Assembly: GCA_016722375.1 (NCBI GenBank)
Contig: JADKJG010000008.1
Coordinates: forward strand, 62,001 to 126,000
DNA from: Bacteroidota bacterium
GTDB lineage: Bacteria > Bacteroidota > Bacteroidia > Chitinophagales > LD1
Direction: 5' to 3'
Length of the DNA stretch: 64,000 nucleotides
In this document: positions 57,253-64,000 of the stretch, in pieces
Numbering within the stretch: the first letter of the stretch is position 1
Layout: the number at the start of each line of letters is the position of its first letter
Notes under the pieces: model-generated
What the model saw: the letters and a program-made list of their open reading frames with translations, nothing else
Told to the model about the DNA's origin: nothing
Database searches by the model: none
Made by a program: the position numbers and the translations under genes

Positions 57253-57939
57253 ATGAACATTTTAGTAATAGAAGACGATACAACTTTGAACAAAAATATT
57301 AATGAGGCTTTGCGGGCGGAAAACCTAAATGCTGAAAGTGTTTTTGATGGTTTGTTGGCAGAAAGGATGCTGAAAAGAGGCCATTTCGATTGTGTCGTAA
57401 TGGACGTTAACTTACCCGAAAAGACAGGTTTTGAGTTGTGCCGTGAATACAGAAAATTTAATGCCACGACACCAGTCCTGATGTTAACTGCATTTAGCGA
57501 ATTGGACGATAAAGTGAAAGGGTTTGATTGCGGTGCAGATGATTATCTCACAAAACCCTTCTTTATGCGGGAGTTGATTTTAAGGATTAATGCACTCATT
57601 AAGCGAAACAAAAATCAAAATTCCAATCGTCAGGAAAGTACACAGATAATTGCAGGAGATATAATCATTAATCAAGCAACAAAAAAGGTTTTAAGACAGG
57701 GAAATGAGATTTTACTCACACCACGAGAATACCAGATTTTACTAAAACTTGCAGAAAACAAAGGGGAAATCGTCCCCAAAAGCGACCTGATAAAAGAAAT
57801 CTGGGGCGGGGCAGTTGGTACCAACACAAACACGATTGAAGTGTATATAAATTTCTTAAGGAACAAATTAGATAAGCCCTTTGGTAAAAATACTATTAAA
57901 ACAAAAGTTGGTTATGGTTATTATTTAGATATTGAATGA
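57253..57939 (+). CDS. OmpR-family response regulator of the metal efflux locus, 228 aa
   Basis: The receiver begins MNILVIEDDTTLNKNINEAL with the phospho-acceptor Asp in FDCVVMDVNLPEKTGFE and GFDCGADDYLTKPFFMRELI. A winged-helix effector follows (LTPREYQILLKLAENKGEIV, TNTIEVYINFLRNKLDKPFG, KTKVGYGYYLDIE). Its stop overlaps the kinase start by 4 bases. It probably binds the 11-bp direct repeat before the TolC-like gene and turns on efflux under metal stress, as CusR/CopR-type regulators do. Confidence 0.92.
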   Translation: MNILVIEDDTTLNKNINEALRAENLNAESVFDGLLAERMLKRGHFDCVVMDVNLPEKTGFELCREYRKFNATTPVLMLTAFSELDDKVKGFDCGADDYLTKPFFMRELILRINALIKRNKNQNSNRQESTQIIAGDIIINQATKKVLRQGNEILLTPREYQILLKLAENKGEIVPKSDLIKEIWGGAVGTNTNTIEVYINFLRNKLDKPFGKNTIKTKVGYGYYLDIE

Positions 57940-59302
57940 AGATTAGGAATAAAATACTTATCTATTTTTCTAGCACGGTAATCTCTCTTGTAGGTGTTAC
58001 ATTTTTTATCATTTACCTTTTCTTTTCAGCTAACAGGGAAGAACAATTTCAACAAAGACAGAAACAAAAAATTTCAACAACGCTATATTTTCTGTCTGAA
58101 ATAAGAAAAACTGATGAAGAGTTGATCGAAGCCATAGACCACCTGACAATCAATGATTTATTTGATGAAAAATTATTGCTTTTTAATGACAAAAAAGAAC
58201 TTATCTATTCAAGTGTTGATGACACTCCTGTTCCTGTTTCAAAAGAAATGCTTTCTAAATTAGATTCTAAGAACCGATGGGTTGAAACCAAAGATGGATT
58301 ATATGATGTAATTGGAACTTATATTGAACAAAATGGGAAGACTTATTTCGGTATCAGTAAAGCGTATGATACATTTGGCTATGCGAAATTGTTTTTCTTC
58401 GCAACGTTCTTCTCGTTTCTGTTATCGCCATTACAGCTGCTGTATTGCTGGTTTCATTTTATCTTGCAAAAATAATTTCAAAACCACTAACCGGCCTCGC
58501 TGACCTACTAAGTTTATACAGATTGGGTGAAAATCGATTACCCGAAAATATTAAAACAACAACTTTTGAAATTTCATATCTTAATGAGAAATTTAATGAG
58601 CTGGTTCAAAGAACGCATGAAGCATTTGCTTTTCAAAAACATTCTATCCATCACATTTCTCATCAGTTAAAAACACCCATTACAGTTTTAATCTCTGAAT
58701 TGGAGAGAATAAAAAGCTATAATGAAGCAGAAAAAATAAAATCAGAACTTGAAAATCAAATCATTAAAACCAAATCATTAGCCGATATTATCAATGTGCT
58801 TCTTGAAATTTCAAAAGTCGAAGCAGGGCAGACTATCAGCAGGGAGCAAATGCGAATTGATGAAATTATTTTTGACAGTATTGAAGAACTAAATACGCTT
58901 TATCCTAACTTTAACTTTGAAATAAATTACTTACCCCAAGAGCCAGATGCCAATAATCTAATTTTGAATATTAATGAAATGCTCATCAGGCAGGCAATTC
59001 AAAATTTATTAAGTAATTGTATTGCTTACAGCAATAATTCAAAAGCTGAAGTAAAAATTGATTGTAGGTTAAAGCAGGAGTTAAGAATATTCATTAGTAA
59101 TACTGGCAAAGTTGTTTCAAAAGGAGAAGAAAAATATTTGTTCAATCATTTTTTTAGAGGAGAAAATAGTCGGGGTATAACAGGCTTTGGGTTAGGTTTG
59201 GTTCTTGCGAAACAGATAATCGTTCTCAATTCCGGCAGTATTGTTTACTCCAATCCTTCTGCAAACCTCAATGTATTTGAGCTCCGATTTCCATTAAGCT
59301 AA
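57936..59302 (+). CDS. Sensor histidine kinase of the metal efflux locus (frameshifted)
   Basis: A CusS-like layout: a membrane helix (FFIIYLFFSANREE), a periplasmic sensor, a second helix, HAMP, HisKA (HHISHQLKTPITVLISELER) and a HATPase with RQAIQNLLSNCIAYSN and GITGFGLGLVLAKQIIVLN. One T is missing from the run 58392-58396; restoring it gives KLFFLRNVLLVSVIAITAAV, which is the second helix. Corrected length is about 455 residues. The signal is probably a heavy metal, inferred from the neighbours. Confidence 0.88.
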
Positions 59303-59312
59303 ATTTTATTCG

Positions 59313-59334
59313 CTTTAAGGTTTCTTTAAGGTTG
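59313..59334. promoter_or_regulatory. Direct repeat, probable response-regulator binding site
   Basis: CTTTAAGGTTT is followed at once by CTTTAAGGTTG, a direct repeat with an exact 11-base period, the form bound by OmpR-family regulators. It lies between the kinase and the TolC-like gene, 44 bases before the latter. Confidence 0.65.
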
Positions 59335-59377
59335 TTCTATTGACCTTCGCATCGCACTTTTAAGCAGCGAAGCAAAA

Positions 59378-60634
59378 ATGAATATTAGCAAATTCGGAAA
59401 AATTATTTTTATTACTCTTATAGTCTCCACATCAATAAAGGCACAGGATACTTTAAAAATAAATATTTATCAAGCCGATAGTATTTTTCTAAAAAATAGT
59501 TTTTATCTGCTGGCTGCTTCTATGAATATAGAAGCGCAGAAAGCGCAAATGATACAAGCGAAACTCTATCCCAACCCCATTTTTACAGCCGACTTTAATA
59601 CTTACGACACTGAAAACAACAGAGCATTTCATGTAGGCGAAACAGGGCAAAAAACATTTCAGTTTGAACAGCTTATTTTATTAGGGGGCAAACGGAAATC
59701 GGAAATAGAAATGGCGAAAACGAATGTCGCCATTGCCGAATTGGAATTTCAACAACTTACCCGTAATCTGAAGTATCAGTTGCATAGCAGTCTTTATTCT
59801 GTAGGGCAGCAGGAATTTTTATTGCACAAATACAATCAACAACTTACTTTATTGGACAGCTTGCTTTCCGCCTATCAAACACAAGTGGACAAAGGAAATA
59901 TCCCACTGAAAGAATTAGTTCGACTGAAAGGAGCATACCTCAAATTGAATAACGACCGTGCTGAGCTTTTTAAAGAATATTTCGCTACTCAATCCACTTT
60001 ACAAAAAGTACTGCAAGTATTTGCTGTCGTAAAATTTGAATTTTCCGAAGATGATATAGTACAATATGTAAAACTTATTTCATTGGATGAACTCAAAGTG
60101 ATTGCATCTGCAAACCGACCTGATTTATTAATTGTACAACAGAACAGCCTTTTATCACAACAATATCTTCAGTATCAAAAAAGGGTAGCTGTGCCCGACA
60201 TCAACCTGTTTACATCTTACGACCAAAGGGGAGGAGCTTTCCAAAATCAAGTCAATGCAGGCATTTCAATTCCGCTTCCATTATGGAACCGAAATCAGGG
60301 AAACATAAAAACAGCTCAATATAAATTACAGGAAAGTCAATATCAAACTCAGTCACTGCAAAATGGAATAAACACAGAGATACAAAACGCTTATGCGTAT
60401 TACTCACAAACCATTTCGGAATATAAAAAGGCAACCAATTTATACAATCAGGATTTTGAAATTACCATTAATGGAATGACTGAAAATTTTCAAAAGCGAA
60501 ATGTATCAATTATAGAATTCATTGACTTTTTTGAAGCATACAATGAAGTGTTGACCGAACTAACAAGAATTAAAACTCAATTGGTGTCTTCTGCCGAAGA
60601 ATTGAACCTGCTAACTGGAAAAGACATTTACTAA
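59378..60634 (+). CDS. TolC-family outer-membrane efflux protein (CzcC-like), 418 aa
   Basis: A signal peptide (IIFITLIVSTSIKA) precedes two coiled-coil hairpin repeats typical of TolC: MNIEAQKAQMIQAKLYPNPI, FEQLILLGGKRKSEIEMAKT, and in the second half VAVPDINLFTSYDQRGGAFQ with AGISIPLPLWNRNQGNIKTA. It forms the outer-membrane channel of a tripartite pump with the following adaptor and RND gene. The end NLLTGKDIY is typical. The adaptor starts 17 bases later. Confidence 0.92.
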   Translation: MNISKFGKIIFITLIVSTSIKAQDTLKINIYQADSIFLKNSFYLLAASMNIEAQKAQMIQAKLYPNPIFTADFNTYDTENNRAFHVGETGQKTFQFEQLILLGGKRKSEIEMAKTNVAIAELEFQQLTRNLKYQLHSSLYSVGQQEFLLHKYNQQLTLLDSLLSAYQTQVDKGNIPLKELVRLKGAYLKLNNDRAELFKEYFATQSTLQKVLQVFAVVKFEFSEDDIVQYVKLISLDELKVIASANRPDLLIVQQNSLLSQQYLQYQKRVAVPDINLFTSYDQRGGAFQNQVNAGISIPLPLWNRNQGNIKTAQYKLQESQYQTQSLQNGINTEIQNAYAYYSQTISEYKKATNLYNQDFEITINGMTENFQKRNVSIIEFIDFFEAYNEVLTELTRIKTQLVSSAEELNLLTGKDIY

Positions 60635-60651
60635 AACAGCACATAGAAAAT

Positions 60652-61749
60652 ATGAATACTAACAAACAATACATTCAAGTATTAGCATTGCTAATTTTTA
60701 GTTTAATCCTTCTAAGTGGATGTAACGAAAATAAAACAGAAGAAAAACAAATTGCCTTCTCTATAAGCGACACCATGTTTGCCCGTCTTAGTTTTTCTGT
60801 CGCCCAAACACAAATTGCTAAAGACAAAATCCGCTTGTTTGGCAAAATAACAGCAGATAACAATAAAACCGCCCAAGTCTTTCCTGTAATGAGCGGAGTA
60901 GTAAAATCTATTGATGTTGAGTTAGGAGATTATGTAAAACAAAATCAGCTGCTGGCAAGCATTCAAAGCAGCGAGGTGGCAAATTTTCAAAAAGAAAAAT
61001 TGGATGCTCTGAATGACGTTGCCATTGCCGAAAAAAACTTGCAAGTAGCAAGAGACTTGTATGTTGGAAAACTGAATTCAGAAAAAGATGTATTAGCTGC
61101 CGAAAGAGAGTTGGACAAAGCTAAAGCTGAATTATCCCGCATCAATGAAATATACAGCATTTATCAGTTAAAGACGGGCTCTGTTTACAACATTACTTCT
61201 CCTATCAGTGGATTTGTCGTAACAAAAAGAATCAATCAGAATGAACAGTTACGTTCTGATGGTAACGAACCAATATTTTCAGTAGCCGACATAAACGAAG
61301 TATGGGTATTAGCCAATGTAAATGAAAGTGACATCTCAAAAATACAGGTTGGCTATGATGTGGAAATCAAAACGCTTGCTTTTCCCGATGTGATTTATAA
61401 AGGGAAAATAGATAAAATATTTAATGCCATTGACCCTGCAACAAAATCTATGAAAGTGAGAATAAAAGTTCCTAATACCGATTTAAAACTTAAACCCGAA
61501 ATGAATTGCACGGTAAGCGTAGAATTTTCCGAAAGCCAAAATATGGTTTCAGTTCCTTCATCTGCGCTCATTTTTGATAAAAGTAAATACTGGTTGATGG
61601 TATTTAAAGACAGGCATAATATTGAAACAAGAGAAATAGAAATATACAGGCAGTTAGGCGATACCACCTATATAAAAAGTGGAATACAACACGGAGAAAC
61701 AGTTATATCCAAAAATGCGTTATTGATTTATGATGCCATTAACGACTAA
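60652..61749 (+). CDS. Efflux RND periplasmic adaptor lipoprotein (CzcB-like), 365 aa
   Basis: A lipoprotein signal (LALLIFSLILLSGC) is followed by a membrane-fusion protein: barrel-sandwich hybrid halves (VFPVMSGVVKSIDVELGDYV and ITSPISGFVVTKRINQNEQL), an alpha-hairpin between them, a beta-barrel (VNESDISKIQVGYDVEIKTL), and a membrane-proximal domain. It links the RND pump to the TolC-like channel. There is no His-rich metal-binding N-terminal stretch, so the metal cannot be told. Confidence 0.92.
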   Translation: MNTNKQYIQVLALLIFSLILLSGCNENKTEEKQIAFSISDTMFARLSFSVAQTQIAKDKIRLFGKITADNNKTAQVFPVMSGVVKSIDVELGDYVKQNQLLASIQSSEVANFQKEKLDALNDVAIAEKNLQVARDLYVGKLNSEKDVLAAERELDKAKAELSRINEIYSIYQLKTGSVYNITSPISGFVVTKRINQNEQLRSDGNEPIFSVADINEVWVLANVNESDISKIQVGYDVEIKTLAFPDVIYKGKIDKIFNAIDPATKSMKVRIKVPNTDLKLKPEMNCTVSVEFSESQNMVSVPSSALIFDKSKYWLMVFKDRHNIETREIEIYRQLGDTTYIKSGIQHGETVISKNALLIYDAIND

Positions 61750-61755
61750 TCGCCC

Positions 61756-64000
61756 ATGAATAATTTTATAAAAAACATAATCAGCTTTTCGCTAAAAAAT
61801 AAATTCTTCACTTTCTTTTGGGTGGGTATTTTAGTCATTGCCGGAACGTTCAGTTTCATAAGGATTCCTATCGAAGCATTTCCCGATGTGACCAATACAC
61901 AAATTATTATTGTAACGCAATGGAACGGCAGAAGTGCTGAAGAAGTAGAGCGATTTGTTACCACGCCCATTGAAATTGCGATGAACAGTGTGCAGCGGAA
62001 AACCAATGTTCGCAGCATTACCATGTTCGGCTTGTCGGTTATTAAAATCATTTTTAATGATGATGTAGAAGATTTTTTTGCACGGCAACAGGTCAATAAT
62101 CTATTGACAAATGTGCAGTTGCCCGAAGGCGTTGATCCCGATGTGCAACCTCCTTACGGACCTACTGGTGAAATCTTCAGGTATGTTTTAAGAAGTAATG
62201 AACGAGACACAAGAGATTTACTCACCATTCAAAACTGGATAATTGACCGTGAACTTCGCAGAGTGCCGGGGGTAGCGGATATTGTTGCCTTTGGCGGACA
62301 AGATAAAATCTATGAAATATCTGTTGACCCTGTAAAATTGCAACAGTATGATTTAACTCCGTTGGAACTTTATGAAGCTGTAAGTAAATCCAACCTGAAT
62401 GTAGGTGGTGATGTGATTGAAAAAAACGGGCAGGCGTTTGTTGTGAGGGGCATTGGTCTTTTGGATAGTAAGCAAGATATTGAAAACACCATTGTGGACA
62501 TTTTCAATGGAAATCCGCTATTAGTCAAAAATGTTGCAACGGTGCAGGAAGCAAGCAAGCCCCGTGTAGGTCAGGTTGGATTAAATGAGAATGACGATGT
62601 GGTAGAAGGCATTATAGTAATGCGGAAAGGGGAAAATCCGAGTGAAGTTTTGACAAGAGTAAAAGAAAAAATAACTGAACTCAACACTTCCATTTTACCG
62701 TCCGATGTAAAAATGGAAACCTTTTACGACCGCGATAACCTAATGGCATACTGCACCAGAACTGTCATGCACAATTTATTGGAAGGCATCATACTTGTTA
62801 CAGTAATTGTTTTTCTTTTTATGGCTGACTGGCGAACTACTGTAATTGTAGCTTTTGTTATTCCGCTTTCTCTGCTTTTCTCTTTTCTCATGCTTCACCT
62901 CAAAGGCATGAGTGCTAACCTACTTTCGTTGGGTGCGATTGATTTTGGAATTATCATAGATGGTGCAGTCGTCATGGTAGAAGGAATTTTTGTTGCCTTG
63001 GACCACAAAGCCCGTAAAACAGGCATGGAGAAATTCAACCGTTTGGCAAAAATGGGCTTGATAAAAACTACAGGAATACAAATGGGAAAAGCTGTTTTCT
63101 TTTCAAAACTCATTATCATTTCCGCCTTACTTCCCATTTTTTCATTCGAGAAAGTAGAAGGTAAGATGTTTGCTCCCTTAGCCTGGACACTCGGTTTTGC
63201 CTTGATTGGTGCACTGATTCTCACACTCACTTTAGTTCCTGTTTTAAGTTCTATGTTGCTTAAAAAGAATGTGAAAGAAAAGGATAATTTCTTTACAAAA
63301 AATGTAAATAAAATAGTAGCAAAAGGTTTTAACTGGACATTTGCTCATAAAAAAGTAACACTATTGATTGCCACAGGTTGTTTTGCACTCACTATATTTT
63401 CTACCCGATGGCTTGGAACAGAATTTTTACCGCAATTAAATGAAGGAGCATTATGGGTGGAGGCAAAAATGCCCATGAGTTATTCACTTCCGAAAACTGT
63501 CGAAATGGTCAGCGTGTTACGAAAGGAACTGATGAAATTCCCCGAAGTAAATGGCGTATTATCTCAAACAGGAAGAAGCAATGACGGAACCGATCCAAAC
63601 GGGTTTTATTATGTGCAAATGCAAGTAAATCTAAAACCAAAAGAAGAATGGAACAGGAAAATTTCATTAGACGAACTGGTGGAGAAAATGGACAAGGATT
63701 TGAAAAAATATCAGGGAATAAACTATAATTATTCGCAGCCAATTATTGATAATGTTGCAGAAGCCGTTGCCGGAATGAATGCCTCTAATGCTGTAAAAAT
63801 ATACGGTGATGATTTGGATAAATTAGACGAGTATGCCAATCAGGTAATTGAACAAATACAAAATGTGCCCGGAATAAAAGATGTAGGCATATTGCGAAAC
63901 ATCGGTCAGCCCGAGATAAGTGTTTTATTGGATGAAGAAAAAATGGCGATTTACGGCATTACAAAAGCTGATGCTCAAGCCGTTATTGAAATGGCAATCG
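61756..64000 (+). CDS. Heavy-metal efflux RND transporter, CzcA/CusA family (3' end outside window)
   Basis: The first 748 residues are seen. The start is MNNFIKNIISFSLKNKFFTF, followed by FRIPIEAFPDVTN-type sequence (IRIPIEAFPDVTNTQI), two porter subdomains, and membrane helix 4 with the proton-relay motif LSLGAIDFGIIIDGAVVMVE. That form (DFG...DGAVVMVE) belongs to the divalent-cation CzcA branch rather than a drug pump. The second periplasmic half begins at FLPQLNEGALWVEAKMPMSY. The frame is open to the window end. It starts 6 bases after the adaptor. Confidence 0.94.
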   Translation, partial: MNNFIKNIISFSLKNKFFTFFWVGILVIAGTFSFIRIPIEAFPDVTNTQIIIVTQWNGRSAEEVERFVTTPIEIAMNSVQRKTNVRSITMFGLSVIKIIFNDDVEDFFARQQVNNLLTNVQLPEGVDPDVQPPYGPTGEIFRYVLRSNERDTRDLLTIQNWIIDRELRRVPGVADIVAFGGQDKIYEISVDPVKLQQYDLTPLELYEAVSKSNLNVGGDVIEKNGQAFVVRGIGLLDSKQDIENTIVDIFNGNPLLVKNVATVQEASKPRVGQVGLNENDDVVEGIIVMRKGENPSEVLTRVKEKITELNTSILPSDVKMETFYDRDNLMAYCTRTVMHNLLEGIILVTVIVFLFMADWRTTVIVAFVIPLSLLFSFLMLHLKGMSANLLSLGAIDFGIIIDGAVVMVEGIFVALDHKARKTGMEKFNRLAKMGLIKTTGIQMGKAVFFSKLIIISALLPIFSFEKVEGKMFAPLAWTLGFALIGALILTLTLVPVLSSMLLKKNVKEKDNFFTKNVNKIVAKGFNWTFAHKKVTLLIATGCFALTIFSTRWLGTEFLPQLNEGALWVEAKMPMSYSLPKTVEMVSVLRKELMKFPEVNGVLSQTGRSNDGTDPNGFYYVQMQVNLKPKEEWNRKISLDELVEKMDKDLKKYQGINYNYSQPIIDNVAEAVAGMNASNAVKIYGDDLDKLDEYANQVIEQIQNVPGIKDVGILRNIGQPEISVLLDEEKMAIYGITKADAQAVIEMAI

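Overview
The window is chromosomal DNA of a Bacteroidota bacterium, probably a Sphingobacteriales/Chitinophagales-type lineage. The evidence is a TonB-dependent receptor with a carboxypeptidase-like N-terminal domain, a PorV/PorQ-family protein, a DUF2480 protein, a large PpiD with SurA-type domains, A-rich start regions without strong Shine-Dalgarno sites, and promoters that fit the Bacteroidetes pattern TTTG-N20/21-TAnnTTTG (seen before hipB and psd). No ribosomal RNA, CRISPR array or phage module was seen.

Layout. 0-9.5 kb: the 3' end of ligA, hypothetical genes (one a nucleotide-cyclase-like protein), two intergenic 21-bp tandem arrays, tRNA-Phe, a lytic transglycosylase, DUF2480, ppiD and threonine aldolase. 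9.7-20 kb: an outer-membrane/secretion block (TonB receptor, 1389-aa secreted protein, PorV/PorQ-like barrel), then greA and a HIT protein. 20-24.5 kb: accessory genes, namely repeat element copy A, a three-gene HipB-HipS-HipT-like toxin-antitoxin locus with three matching operators, MarC, and a DsrE-like/methyltransferase pair. 24.6-34.7 kb: housekeeping genes (CPBP protease, cdsA, psd, a Cys-rich secreted protein, a C1 peptidase lipoprotein, a pentapeptide lipoprotein, clpC, a STAS protein, RNase Z). 34.7-46 kb: accessory region with repeat element copy B, a type I restriction-modification locus (hsdM, hsdS, a GIY-YIG-like gene, a REP-associated tyrosine transposase, hsdR), nhaA, a pentapeptide gene split by an IS, and a GyrI-like gene. 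46.3-56.4 kb: a kdp potassium-uptake locus with a sigma-54-type regulator upstream, tiny membrane ORFs, kdpABC, a porin-like protein, a stand-alone KdpD sensor domain and a separate histidine kinase. 56.5-64 kb: repeat element copy C and a heavy-metal efflux locus (response regulator, kinase, TolC-like, adaptor, CzcA-type RND pump cut by the window end).

Most unusual content. A dispersed element of about 0.6-0.7 kb occurs three times in the same orientation (A 20.1-20.6 kb, B 34.7-35.4 kb, C 56.5-57.1 kb), each time just upstream of an accessory module. It carries a 21-bp array (12 units in A and B, 2 in C), a minus-strand reading frame with a hydrophobic leader and heptad repeats (open in B and C, stop-containing in A), and a conserved plus-strand promoter-like pair. 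Short REP-like palindromes surround and enter the transposase gene and are also translated inside hsdR. An IS with a clean TA duplication splits a pentapeptide gene, and the two halves rejoin exactly in frame.

Caution. At least a dozen single-base indels, mostly in homopolymers, break genes that otherwise look intact (mltD-like, clpC, hsdM, hsdR, the sigma-54 regulator, kdpA, kdpB, the porin, the metal sensor kinase), and one in-frame stop breaks the kdp kinase. Nearly all lie between 31.7 and 58.4 kb. Sequencing or assembly error is the simplest explanation. I list these genes over their full extent and give the break positions.
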